Origin: Amycolatopsis nigrescens CSC17Ta-90
GTDB taxonomy: Bacteria; Actinomycetota; Actinomycetes; Mycobacteriales; Pseudonocardiaceae
Reading direction: 5' to 3'
DNA length: 64,000 nt
NCBI RefSeq assembly: GCF_000384315.1
Contig: NZ_ARVW01000001.1
Location: 1,559,746 to 1,623,745, forward strand
Below, piece by piece: positions 1 through 8,233 of this stretch. The notes under the pieces are model-generated. The model was not told where the DNA came from and ran no database searches. It saw nothing but the letters and a program-made list of their open reading frames with translations. Made by a program: the position numbers and the translations under genes. Within the stretch, counting starts at the first letter, position 1. The number at the start of each line of letters is the position of its first letter.

Positions 1-665
1 CTGCGCTTGCCCTTGAGCAGGTCGAGCGCCGGATCGTCCGGGGCGATCACGTTGCCGATACTGCCGTTGTAGATCGTCCGCCCGTCCCGCGAGTAGCGGT
101 TCTCGTGCGGGAAGTCGGCCGTCGGCGTGGAGCCGGTGACCGCGCCGGTGGCGGTGTCCAGATAGTTCACCACGTTCGCGGTGGTCGCCGAGACGGTCAG
201 CGTCCGGCCGTCCGGGGCCAGCGCCATGTGGTCGGACCGGTAACCCGACACGCGCTGGAACCACTGCTGGGCGCCGGTCGCGATGTCGAAGGCGGAAACG
301 TCGCCGAGGCTGGGCCGCGAGACGTAGAGGGTCCGGCCGTCCGGGGAGACCGCAATGTCGTCGACGAGCTGGTCGTGTCCCTCGCCCGCGGTGTTGCGCA
401 CGGTCAGGTAGGCGATGTACTGATCCGGGGTCATCCCGGCGATCCGGTCCCGCAGGTCGGGCACCACGTTGACGCGCTGGTACCGGCCGAACCCGGCGGC
501 GTCGACGAGGTCGACCGTGCCGTCCCAGTTGTTGCCGACCAGCATCACGTCCGTGCGCTGCTCCGCCGTCGCGGCGCCGGCACTCGCGCTGACCAGTGCC
601 GCCGCCAGCACCGCCGCCAGGATCGTCGTCATCGCGCGGCGGAGCCGCACACCCTTGGTCCGCAT
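1..665 (-). CDS. Secreted YncE-like beta-propeller protein (3' end beyond window)
   Basis: The reading frame begins at an ATG at 665 and runs off the left edge, so only about 221 N-terminal residues are visible. It starts with a short basic stretch and a hydrophobic segment ending in Ala-rich sequence, a likely Sec signal peptide (a second ATG at residue 12 gives an even more typical signal). The mature part has repeated blocks such as DIAVSPDGRTLYVSRP and MALAPDGRTLTVSA, which are the blade repeats of YVTN/YncE/lactonase-type seven-bladed propellers. The family is usually secreted; substrates are mostly unknown. The gene is divergent from the PucR-type regulator at 832, across a 166-bp gap, so that regulator could control it. 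The enzymatic activity cannot be inferred from this fragment. Confidence 0.75.
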   Translation of the reverse strand, partial: MRTKGVRLRRAMTTILAAVLAAALVSASAGAATAEQRTDVMLVGNNWDGTVDLVDAAGFGRYQRVNVVPDLRDRIAGMTPDQYIAYLTVRNTAGEGHDQLVDDIAVSPDGRTLYVSRPSLGDVSAFDIATGAQQWFQRVSGYRSDHMALAPDGRTLTVSATTANVVNYLDTATGAVTGSTPTADFPHENRYSRDGRTIYNGSIGNVIAPDDPALDLLKGKR

Positions 666-831
666 CCCTTGTCTCCTTTGACGCCAACGCAGTGCGTCAA
701 AGGTGTCGCGTGGGTGAGCACGCGGTCAACGAACTTCGGGTCCGGTGAGCACCCGGTTCATCACACAGTGACAAGCGGGCCGTTGGCGAGGGTAGATTGT
801 CCGGAATCGACGACCACGGACTGGGGAATCG

Positions 832-2001
832 ATGGGGCGAGCCGAGCGGGCCACGGTGCGAGCGGAGCTGACCCCGAACCTGTCCGAGGCCGGTCGGCAA
901 CTGGTCGCCACGGTGGTCGAGACCATCCCCGCCTACCGGTCGCTCGATCCGGCGCAGCTGGCCGAAGTCAGCGCGATCGCCGCCTGGACCTTCGGCCTGG
1001 TACTGGACTCCTGGGTGCAGGATACTCCGCTGGAGCCGCGGGACCTGCACCGTTTCCGGGGCATCGGCGCGGCAAGGGCGGCCGACGGCAGGCCGCTCGC
1101 GGCCGTGCTGCGCGCCTACCGGGTGGCCACCGGCACGGCCACCGAGTTGATCATGGAACACGGCCGGGACCGGCTGGAGATCGAAGATGTACTGGACCTG
1201 ACCCGGCTGTGGACCGTGGTGCTGGACGAACTGTCCGAAGCGTTGTTCACCAGCTACACCGCCACCAGCGCACGGCTCAGCGGCGACCGCGACCGGGCCG
1301 TGCAGGCGCTGTTCGACGACCTGGTCGCCGGCCGCCGCACCTCGCACGGCGCGCTCGCCGACCGGTGCCACCAGCTCGGCGTCACCCTGCCGACCAGCCC
1401 GGCCCTGCTGCTGGCGCAGCCGCTGGACCCGGCATCGGCGGCGACCGCGGCCGATGCCGGCTCGCTGTTCGCCGGGCTGGCCGGCCCGGTGCTGGTCACC
1501 ACCCGCGGTCGCCGGGCCGTGCTGCTGACACCGCCGCCGTCTCGTGCCGCGCTCGCGGCAGCGCTGGACGGGCGCGGCTGGTGCGGCTGCCTGAACGAAA
1601 ACAGCCAGATCGACGAGCTGCCGGCCGCCCACCGGCTGGCCGCGGACGCGCTGGACGCCGCGCCGCCGCACGCCTACCGGGTGAACAGGCTGCTCACCGA
1701 CGGCGACGCGCATACCCTCGCACTGCTCAACGCCCGGCCAACCGCGCACCCGCCGTCGGTCGTGCGCGCCGTGCTCGGCAGCCTCACCGAGCCGCGGCAC
1801 GAGCACCTGATCGACGGCCTCGGCGCTTTCCTCGCCACCGGCTCGGCCACCGAGGCTGCCCGGTCGCTGCACCTGCATCCGCAGACCCTGCGCTACCGGC
1901 TGCGCCGGGTCCGCGAACTGACCGGCCGCGACCCGCGCGACCCGTGGGACCGGCTGGTCCTCGACATCGCCCGCCACCTCGCGGTCATCCCCACCGGCTG
2001 A
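832..2001 (+). CDS. PucR/CdaR-type helix-turn-helix regulator
   Basis: A 389-residue protein. The last 45 residues hold the PucR C-terminal HTH: the sequence HLHPQTLRYRLRRVRELTG is the typical recognition region, with the wording HPQTLRYRL seen across the family. The N-terminal two thirds (IPAYRSLDPAQLAEV, then LRAYRVATGTA) is the helical RsbRD-like sensor commonly joined to this HTH in actinomycetes. Start at ATG 832. The gene is divergent from the propeller gene and convergent with the SGNH esterase. Its ligand and targets are not evident; the divergent neighbour is the obvious candidate target. A second protein of the same architecture lies at 22904. Confidence 0.85.
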   Translation: MGRAERATVRAELTPNLSEAGRQLVATVVETIPAYRSLDPAQLAEVSAIAAWTFGLVLDSWVQDTPLEPRDLHRFRGIGAARAADGRPLAAVLRAYRVATGTATELIMEHGRDRLEIEDVLDLTRLWTVVLDELSEALFTSYTATSARLSGDRDRAVQALFDDLVAGRRTSHGALADRCHQLGVTLPTSPALLLAQPLDPASAATAADAGSLFAGLAGPVLVTTRGRRAVLLTPPPSRAALAAALDGRGWCGCLNENSQIDELPAAHRLAADALDAAPPHAYRVNRLLTDGDAHTLALLNARPTAHPPSVVRAVLGSLTEPRHEHLIDGLGAFLATGSATEAARSLHLHPQTLRYRLRRVRELTGRDPRDPWDRLVLDIARHLAVIPTG

Positions 2002-2010
2002 CTCACCCCA

Positions 2011-2076
2011 CCGCGAGTCCCACCTTCCAACACCGCGAGTTCCACCTTCCAGCAGCGCGAGTTCCACCCCTGAAGT
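2011..2076. repeat. Three tandem 22-bp repeats (family A)
   Basis: Three head-to-tail 22-bp units (2011-2032, 2033-2054, 2055-2076) share the core CGCGAGTyCCACC; the third diverges in its last bases. They lie just after the stop of the PucR gene, in the gap between convergent genes. The same unit occurs four times in tandem at 13732-13819, also between convergent genes. Spacers between units are absent, so this is not a CRISPR array. Confidence 0.8.
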
Positions 2077-2125
2077 ACTTGCACACGCCTGGTAGCGCGT
2101 TTAGCACGCTAACTGCACTTCAGGG
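2068..2125. terminator. Probable bidirectional terminator stem-loop
   Basis: CCCTGAAGT at 2068-2076 pairs perfectly with ACTTCAGGG at 2117-2125. Inside the loop a second small stem (TAGCG with CGCTA) is possible. The structure fills the gap between the convergent PucR and SGNH genes and has no clear U-tract. Confidence 0.5.
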
Positions 2126-2132
2126 CGGTGGG

Positions 2133-4460
2133 CTAGGTGAGCAGGCGCAGGTCGATCGACTCGCCCATCGCGCGGTAGCCGGCGTCGGACGGGTGCAGGT
2201 GGTCGCCCGAGTCGTAGTCCGGCCGGATGCGCTGCGGGTCGGCCGGGTCGCGGACCACCTCGTCGAAGTCGAGCACGCCGTCGAAAACGCCGCTGGTGCG
2301 GATGAACTCGTTGGCCGCCAGCCGGACCGACTCCCGCTGCCCGGTGTAGGAACGCCAGCCCTTGAACGGGGTGATGGTCGCGCCGACCACGCGGAGGCCG
2401 TTGCCCCTCGCCTGCGCCGCGATCTGTCCGAGCGCGGCGGTCAGCCGGGTGGCGTCCGGCAGGTCGAGGTTGCCGATGTCGTTGATCCCGGCCAGCACGA
2501 CCACGGTGCGCGCGCCGGTGGCGGTCGTGACGTCCCGGTCGAGCCTGGCGAGCGCGTTGGGACCGCCGATGCCGCCGGGCGCGCTGTCGTCGAGCACCCG
2601 GTTGCCGCTGATGCCGGCGTTGAGCACACCGAGCCTGGTCGGTCCCGGCCGGTCCTTCAGCCGGTCGGCCAGCACGTCCGGCCAGCGCCGGTTGGTGTTC
2701 GGCGTCGACTTGTCCCCGTCGGTGATCGAGTCGCCGAAGGCCACCACCGTGCCGCCGGCCGCGACGGCGCGCACCTCCACCCCGGTGACGTAGTGCCAGG
2801 CAGTGGTCGGAGTGCCGAAGGCCGCGCCCGACTCGGCGGCCGTGTGGTCGCCGCCGGTGCTGATGAAGGAGGTCTGGTATGCCCGCGGGTGCGTGCTCAC
2901 CGGCCCGGACGGCTCCGGGGTGTAGGTGCTGACCAGCAGGTCGCCGTCCTCGGGCACGCCGAGCCGAACCGGGTCGCTGAGCACCTCAGCGCCGGGCGGG
3001 ATGGTGATCGACGGGGAACCGCCGAACCGCAGCTCCCGCATGGTGCCGGGGACCGCGTCCGGCGCATCCGGCCTGGCGGCGACCGCGACCGTGACGCGGC
3101 CCATCAGCACCGGCACCCGGCCGAGCGCGTTGGACAGCCGGACCCGCGCCTCGGTGCCACCGACGCTGGTGTGCACGAGGTTGCGGATGGAGCGGTCCGG
3201 CATCCCGTGCTCGGTGGCGGTGTTCGCCATGGTGGTCTGCCAGCTGCCGGTCCACCGATCCCCGCGGCCGGGCAGCAGCAACTCCCACAGCCGCACCGCA
3301 CCGGCCATCGCGCGGTACCCGGCGTCGGACGGGTGCAGATGATCACCCGAGTCGTACTCCGGCCGCAGCCGCTGCGGGACGGCCGGGTCGCGCAATGCCG
3401 CGTCGAAGTCGACCACCGAGTCGAAGGCGCCGCCGGTGCGGATGAACTCGTTCACCGCCAGCCGCACGCCCTCCAGTTCCTCGGTGTAGTTGCTCGATCC
3501 GCCGAACGGGGTGAGCGTGCCGCCGAGCACCCGCAGCCCTTTCGCCCTGGTCTGCTCGGCGATCTGCTTCAGCGCGGCGATGATGCCGGACGGCTCGTGG
3601 TGCTGCGGCTGCCCGCCGATGTCGTTGATGCCCAGCAGCACCACCACCGAGCGGGCACCGGTCGCGGTCAGCACGTCGCGGTCCAGCCTGGACAGCGCGT
3701 TCGGGTTCCAGGTGTCGCTGAGCAGCCGGTTCGAGCTGATCCCGGCGTTCAGCACGCCGAGGCCGGGCAGCCGCGCGGCGAGCAGGTCCGGCCAGCGGGA
3801 GTTGGCGTTCAGGGTGGAGGCGTTGCCGTCGGTGATCGAATCGCCGAGCAGCACCACCGAGCCCGGCGCCGGCCCGCCGCGCACGTCCACCCCGCTGACG
3901 TAGTGCCACGACGTGGTCCGCCCGGTGAACGCGGCACCGGACTCGTCGGCCGCGTGGTCGCCGCCCGTGCCGAGGAACGAGGTCTGGTTGGCCACCTGGT
4001 GGTAGGTCACCGGCCCGGACGGTTCCGGGGTGAACACGGTGACCAGCAGGTCACCCCGCTCGGGCACCCGGAACCGCAGCGGATCGCTGAGCGCCTCCGC
4101 GCCGGCCGGGATGGTGACCGAGGGGGCACCACCGAAGGTCAGCGCCCGCATCGTGCCGGGCACCGCGTCCGGCGAATCCGGCGCCACCGCGAGCGCGACC
4201 GTGACGTGGCCCATCCGCACGGCCGCCTTGCCGAACACATTGGACAGCCTGACCCGGACTTCCGAGCCGCCGGCGCTGGTGTGCACCAGGTTCCGGATCG
4301 AATGGTCCGGCAGTCCGTGCTCGGTATCCGGAGCGGTGCCGGACATGGCCGTCTGCCAGCTGCCGGTCCAGTTCCCGCCCGTAGTCACTTCTTCGGCCGC
4401 GGTCGCCCCCGTCGCCGACCCGAGTACCAGCAGAGTTGCCAAAGCCACCGCACGGAACAC
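2133..4460 (-). CDS. Secreted tandem-domain SGNH/GDSL esterase
   Basis: 775 residues from a GTG at 4460, chosen because GGAGG lies five bases upstream; it is followed at once by a hydrophobic signal peptide ending near ATAAEE. The protein contains two copies of the same module of about 390 residues. Each has an N-terminal beta-rich part (GNWTGSWQTAMS; DRWTGSWQTTMA) and an SGNH hydrolase domain with block I GDSITDG (residues about 206 and 577), block III GINDIG and block V DHLHPSDAGYRAM, which supplies the Asp-His pair. Both copies keep all catalytic residues. The family hydrolyses esters, often O-acetyl groups on sugars. It follows the GH42/importer operon on the same strand but is separated by a strong hairpin, so it probably has its own promoter. 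Substrate unproven. Confidence 0.88.
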   Translation of the reverse strand: MFRAVALATLLVLGSATGATAAEEVTTGGNWTGSWQTAMSGTAPDTEHGLPDHSIRNLVHTSAGGSEVRVRLSNVFGKAAVRMGHVTVALAVAPDSPDAVPGTMRALTFGGAPSVTIPAGAEALSDPLRFRVPERGDLLVTVFTPEPSGPVTYHQVANQTSFLGTGGDHAADESGAAFTGRTTSWHYVSGVDVRGGPAPGSVVLLGDSITDGNASTLNANSRWPDLLAARLPGLGVLNAGISSNRLLSDTWNPNALSRLDRDVLTATGARSVVVLLGINDIGGQPQHHEPSGIIAALKQIAEQTRAKGLRVLGGTLTPFGGSSNYTEELEGVRLAVNEFIRTGGAFDSVVDFDAALRDPAVPQRLRPEYDSGDHLHPSDAGYRAMAGAVRLWELLLPGRGDRWTGSWQTTMANTATEHGMPDRSIRNLVHTSVGGTEARVRLSNALGRVPVLMGRVTVAVAARPDAPDAVPGTMRELRFGGSPSITIPPGAEVLSDPVRLGVPEDGDLLVSTYTPEPSGPVSTHPRAYQTSFISTGGDHTAAESGAAFGTPTTAWHYVTGVEVRAVAAGGTVVAFGDSITDGDKSTPNTNRRWPDVLADRLKDRPGPTRLGVLNAGISGNRVLDDSAPGGIGGPNALARLDRDVTTATGARTVVVLAGINDIGNLDLPDATRLTAALGQIAAQARGNGLRVVGATITPFKGWRSYTGQRESVRLAANEFIRTSGVFDGVLDFDEVVRDPADPQRIRPDYDSGDHLHPSDAGYRAMGESIDLRLLT

Positions 4461-4488
4461 CTTTACCTCCCAGCACACCAGGTCAGCG

Positions 4489-4534
4489 GTCGTGAGTGAA
4501 AAGTGTTGCCCCAGCAACACTTTTCACTCACGAC
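4489..4534. terminator. Perfect 21-bp inverted repeat, 4-nt loop (family B)
   Basis: The arms 4489-4509 and 4514-4534 are exact reverse complements (the left arm begins GTCGTGAGTG and ends GTGTTGC) around a CCCA loop. The right arm overlaps the last codons and stop of the GH42 gene, so for that gene it forms a very stable hairpin right at the end of translation. A copy differing by one base per arm lies at 46384-46429. Likely a terminator or a mobile palindromic repeat. Confidence 0.8.
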
Positions 4535-6492
4535 GTCGCTGGGGAAATGTGGACGTCGCGGGCGGCGAGTGGCACCTCGCCGGACGGGGTCCGCACGGTC
4601 AGTTCGAAGTCGTTGTGGTTCAACAGGAACAGCCACCTGGTGCCGTCCGCCGAGTGGCGCACGGTGGCCTCGACCCCGGCCGGCGCGCCCGGCAGCGCGG
4701 GCTCGACCCCGGCCGCTTCGCAGGCCATGGCCAGGATCGCGGCCATGCTCGCCGGGTCCGGCCGCGTGCCGAGGTAGTAGGCCACGCCGTCGCCGAACCG
4801 GTGCCGGGTGACCGCGGGCCGCCCGGCCAGCTCGCCCTCGGCGAAGGTTTGCAGCACCTCCGCCCCCTCGGTGTTGATCCATTCCGACCAGATGGTGCCG
4901 GATCCGCCGGAGAGCCCGATCGTGCCGCCCTCGGGCAGCGGGCAGAACTCCTCCACGGTCAGGCCGAGCAGTTCGCGGAACGGCGCCGGGTAGCCGCCGA
5001 GGTGCACCCGGTCGCAGCCGTCCACGATGCCGGAGAAGAACGACATCACCAGCTGCCCGCCACCCCGCACGTACTCCACGAGCCGTTCGGCAACCTCGGT
5101 TTCCACCAGGTACAGGTTCGGCACCACGAGCAGCCGGTAGCGGCTCAGGTCGGCGCTCGGCGGCACCACGTCGGCCGAAACGCCCGCTTCCCACAACGGC
5201 CGGTAGTGGCTGAGGTTGGCCTCCCGCAGGGTCAGGTCGGCGACCGGGTGCGCGTTGCTCTCCAGCGCCCAGCCGTTCGGCCAGTCCATCAGCAGCGCCG
5301 TTTCGGCCTCCATGCCGGAGCCGAGCACCCCGCCCAGCCCGGCCAGTTCCGCGCCGAGTTCGGCGACCTCCCGGAACACCCGGTTGTCCGCACCGCCGTG
5401 CGACACCATCGCCGAGTGGAACCGTTCGGCACCGCCCTGGGACTGCCGCCACTGGAAGAACATCACCGCGTCCGCGCCCCTGGCCACCGCCTGGTGGCTC
5501 CACAGCCGCATCTGCCCCGGCGCCTTGGCCGCGTTGCGCGGCCGCCAGTTCACCGCGCTCGGCGCCTGTTCCAGCAGCAGCCACGGTTTTCCGCCACCGA
5601 GCGAGCGCATCAGGTCGTAGGTGAACGCCGCTTCGATGTGCGAGTGCTCGTCGTGCGGGTCGGGATAGGAGTCGTAGGAGATCACGTCCTGGTGCCCGGC
5701 CCATGCCGCGTTGTCCACCCGGTGCCAGGCGCCGACGAAGTTCGTGGTCACCGGCACCGCCGGGGTCAGCTCCCGGATGATCTCCTTCTCCATCAGGAAG
5801 CACTCCAGCAGCGCGTCCGAGGAGAACCGCCGGAAGTCCAGCTGCTGCGCGGGATTCGGGAAGGTTGGCGCGGTCCGCGGCGGGAAGACCTCGGCGAAGT
5901 CGCTGTAGCGCTGCGACCAGAAGGCGGTGGACCACGCCTCGTTGAGCGCCTCGACCGAACCGTACCGCTCGTTCAGCCAGGTCCGGAACGCCTCCGCCGA
6001 AGTGGCGCAGTAGCACATCGGCACGTGGCAGCCGTACTCGTTCCCGATGTGCCACAGCGCCAGCGCCGGATGTTCCCGGTACCGCGTCACCAGCTGCCGC
6101 ACCAGCCTGCCGGCGTGCTCGCGGTAGGCCGGGCTGGACGGGCAGAAGTGCTGTCGCGCACCGGGCCAGAGCACGGTGCCGTCCGCGCGTTCGGGCAGTG
6201 TCCCCGGATGCAGCCGCGCCAGCCACGGTGGCGGGGACGCGGTCATGGTCGCCAGGCAGACGCCGATATCGGCCCCGGCCAGCAGGTCCATCGCCCGGTC
6301 GAACCAGCCGAAGTCGTACTCGCCCGGCCGCGGCTCCACATTGGCCCAGGAGAAGATGCCCAGGGTCACCATGCTGACCCCGGCCCGCTTCATCAGCTCG
6401 ATGTCCTCCGGCCACACGTCTTCCGGCCACTGCTCGGGGTTGTAGTCCGCGCCGAACCCGAATCGGCCCAGCCTGGGCTGCACGAGATTCAC
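4528..6492 (-). CDS. GH42 beta-galactosidase
   Basis: 654 residues from a GTG at 6492 that overlaps the stop of the upstream permease (GTGA), implying translational coupling. The N-terminus FGFGADYNPEQWPEDVW is the hallmark start of GH42. The acid/base Glu is in LWHIGNEYG (about E152) and the nucleophile in LLLEQAPSAVNW (about E309). The region C157-HVPMC-YC resembles the metal-binding Cys cluster of the family. No signal peptide, so it acts in the cytoplasm on imported beta-galactosides. It is the last gene of the binding protein-permease-permease-hydrolase operon. Other GH42 members cleave alpha-L-arabinosides, so specificity is not certain. Confidence 0.93.
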   Translation of the reverse strand: MNLVQPRLGRFGFGADYNPEQWPEDVWPEDIELMKRAGVSMVTLGIFSWANVEPRPGEYDFGWFDRAMDLLAGADIGVCLATMTASPPPWLARLHPGTLPERADGTVLWPGARQHFCPSSPAYREHAGRLVRQLVTRYREHPALALWHIGNEYGCHVPMCYCATSAEAFRTWLNERYGSVEALNEAWSTAFWSQRYSDFAEVFPPRTAPTFPNPAQQLDFRRFSSDALLECFLMEKEIIRELTPAVPVTTNFVGAWHRVDNAAWAGHQDVISYDSYPDPHDEHSHIEAAFTYDLMRSLGGGKPWLLLEQAPSAVNWRPRNAAKAPGQMRLWSHQAVARGADAVMFFQWRQSQGGAERFHSAMVSHGGADNRVFREVAELGAELAGLGGVLGSGMEAETALLMDWPNGWALESNAHPVADLTLREANLSHYRPLWEAGVSADVVPPSADLSRYRLLVVPNLYLVETEVAERLVEYVRGGGQLVMSFFSGIVDGCDRVHLGGYPAPFRELLGLTVEEFCPLPEGGTIGLSGGSGTIWSEWINTEGAEVLQTFAEGELAGRPAVTRHRFGDGVAYYLGTRPDPASMAAILAMACEAAGVEPALPGAPAGVEATVRHSADGTRWLFLLNHNDFELTVRTPSGEVPLAARDVHISPATS

Positions 6493-7337
6493 CCCTTCAC
6501 GCTCCCTTCGGTCAGCCCGGTGCGCCAGAATCGTTGCAACGCGGCGATGGCGATCATCAACGGGATGACGGCGACGAAGGTGCCGCCCACCGTCATCTGG
6601 TAAAGGTCGGGCTGCCGCTCGGCGAACGAGTGCCATGACGTCAGGCCGAGGGTGATCGGGTACAGCTTCGGGTCCGACAGCATGATCAGCGGCAGGAAGT
6701 AGTTGTGCCAGATCGCGACGAACTGGAACATGAACACGGTGACCAGCGCGGGCGTCAGGATCCGCAGCACCACCCCGAAGAACACCCGCAGCTCGCTCGC
6801 CCCGTCGATCCTGGCCGCCTCCAGCAGCTCGTCCGGCACCGACGCCTCGGCGTAGATCCGGATCAGGTAGACGCCGAACGGGCTGACCAGGCTGGGCAGC
6901 AGCACCGCCGCGTAGGTGTTGTCCAGGTCGGCCTTGCTCAGCATCAGGTACAGCGGCAGTGCCAGCGCAGTGGCGGGCACCAGCACCCCGCCCAGCACCA
7001 CGTTGAACACCGCTTCCCTGCCCCGGAAGTCGAACTTGGCCAGCGCGTAGCCGGCCGCGGCGGCCAGCAGCGTCGCGAAGGTCGCGCCGACTCCGGCGTA
7101 CAGCACGGTGTTGAGCACCCAGCGCAGGTAGATGCCGTTGTCGTAGCTGAACACGTTCCGCAGGTTGGTCAGCAGCTGCGGCCGGTGGAACCACAGCCCG
7201 GAGGAGCCGAACATGTCCCCCGTGGTCTTGGTGGCGGCCACGATCAGCCAGTAGACCGGCAGCAGGAAGTAGACCGCGAAGACCGCGCTGACACCGATCA
7301 CCAGCACCCGGGACGCCGGGGAGGTCTGTCCCTTCAC
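6489..7337 (-). CDS. Sugar ABC transporter permease, MalG type
   Basis: 282 residues from a GTG at 7337 that overlaps the stop of the partner permease. Six membrane segments are visible, with the family EAA loop at DELLEAARIDGASELRVFFGVVL, which docks the ATPase. Start context is AAGCGGTGAAG with no separate ribosome site, consistent with coupling. It forms the heteromeric channel with the permease at 7334-8227. No ATPase gene is present nearby; in actinomycetes such importers normally share one MsiK-type ATPase encoded elsewhere (family knowledge). Likely imports an oligosaccharide processed by the GH42 enzyme. Confidence 0.93.
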   Translation of the reverse strand: MKGQTSPASRVLVIGVSAVFAVYFLLPVYWLIVAATKTTGDMFGSSGLWFHRPQLLTNLRNVFSYDNGIYLRWVLNTVLYAGVGATFATLLAAAAGYALAKFDFRGREAVFNVVLGGVLVPATALALPLYLMLSKADLDNTYAAVLLPSLVSPFGVYLIRIYAEASVPDELLEAARIDGASELRVFFGVVLRILTPALVTVFMFQFVAIWHNYFLPLIMLSDPKLYPITLGLTSWHSFAERQPDLYQMTVGGTFVAVIPLMIAIAALQRFWRTGLTEGSVKG

Positions 7338-8227
7338 CGCTTGCCCCCACGCCCGACCACATGCAGGAACCCGAAGGACAGCACGAAAGCACCCAAGGCC
7401 AGTAGTACCGCCTCCGCGGCCGCGAGGCCGTAGTTGTTGTTCTGGAACGCCTCGGTGTAGGCGGACAGGTTGGGGGTGTAGTCCACCCCGATCGCGGCGG
7501 TCAGCGGCCGCAGCACCTTGGGCTCGGCGAACAGCTGCAGGGTGCCGATGATGGTGAACACCGTGGTGAGCACGATCGCCGGCCGGATCAGCGGCAGCTT
7601 GATGTGCCAGATCACCTGCCACGGCCGCGCACCGTCCACAATGGCCGCTTCGTACAGCTCACCGGGGATCGACTTGAGCTGCGCGACGATCACCAGCATG
7701 TTGTAGCCGGCGAAGGCCCAGGTGACGATGTTCGCGATGGACCACAGCACGGCACCGGAGGAGAGCGGGTCCACCTCCAGGCCGAGTGCCGAGGTCAGGT
7801 CGATCAGCGGGCTCATCCCCGGCACGTATAGGAAGCCCCACAGGATCGTGGCGATCACTCCGGGCACCCCGTACGGCAGGAAGTACGCCGCGCGGAAGAA
7901 CGACGGCCACTTCGCCGACGCGGCGTCCAGCAGCAGGGCCAGCACGATCGCCAGCAGGATCATCACCGGCACCTGCACCACCGCGAACAGCAGTACCCGG
8001 CCGAGACTTTCCACGAACCCGGTGGAGCCCAGCGCGGCCCCGAAGTTGTCCAGTCCGGCGAACACCGTCTTGGACCCGCCGAGGCCGAAAGCGCCGGTGC
8101 GCTTGGTGGTCAGCAGGCTCTGGTAGATCGCGTACCCGATCGGCGCGAGGAAGAAGACCGCGAAGAACACACCGAACGGCGCGAGGAACAGCCAGGGCAC
8201 CATGGCGCGCCGGCGCTTGGCAGGCAT
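7334..8227 (-). CDS. Sugar ABC transporter permease, MalF type
   Basis: 297 residues from ATG 8227. The short basic N-terminus (MPAKRRRAMVPW) leads into the first of six hydrophobic segments. The EAA-type loop is ELYEAAIVDGARPWQVIWHIKLP. It begins six bases after the stop of the solute-binding protein gene and overlaps the MalG-type gene by four bases, so the three genes are one transcript. Confidence 0.93.
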   Translation of the reverse strand: MPAKRRRAMVPWLFLAPFGVFFAVFFLAPIGYAIYQSLLTTKRTGAFGLGGSKTVFAGLDNFGAALGSTGFVESLGRVLLFAVVQVPVMILLAIVLALLLDAASAKWPSFFRAAYFLPYGVPGVIATILWGFLYVPGMSPLIDLTSALGLEVDPLSSGAVLWSIANIVTWAFAGYNMLVIVAQLKSIPGELYEAAIVDGARPWQVIWHIKLPLIRPAIVLTTVFTIIGTLQLFAEPKVLRPLTAAIGVDYTPNLSAYTEAFQNNNYGLAAAEAVLLALGAFVLSFGFLHVVGRGGKR

Positions 8228-8233
8228 CCGTGC

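Noticed and set aside
2011..2076. Tandem repeat as a CRISPR array
   Set aside because: Units abut without spacers, units are 22 bp and imperfect, and no cas genes are near.
105..4499. A single open frame of more than 1,400 codons on the + strand
   Set aside because: It is antisense to the SGNH gene and crosses the PucR gene in another frame. Its residues are Arg/Gly/Pro/His-rich, as expected for a shadow frame in high-GC DNA, and no domain is seen.
4030..6603. Long + strand frame opposite GH42 and the permease
   Set aside because: Same shadow composition; the minus strand carries clear catalytic motifs and overlapping operon genes.
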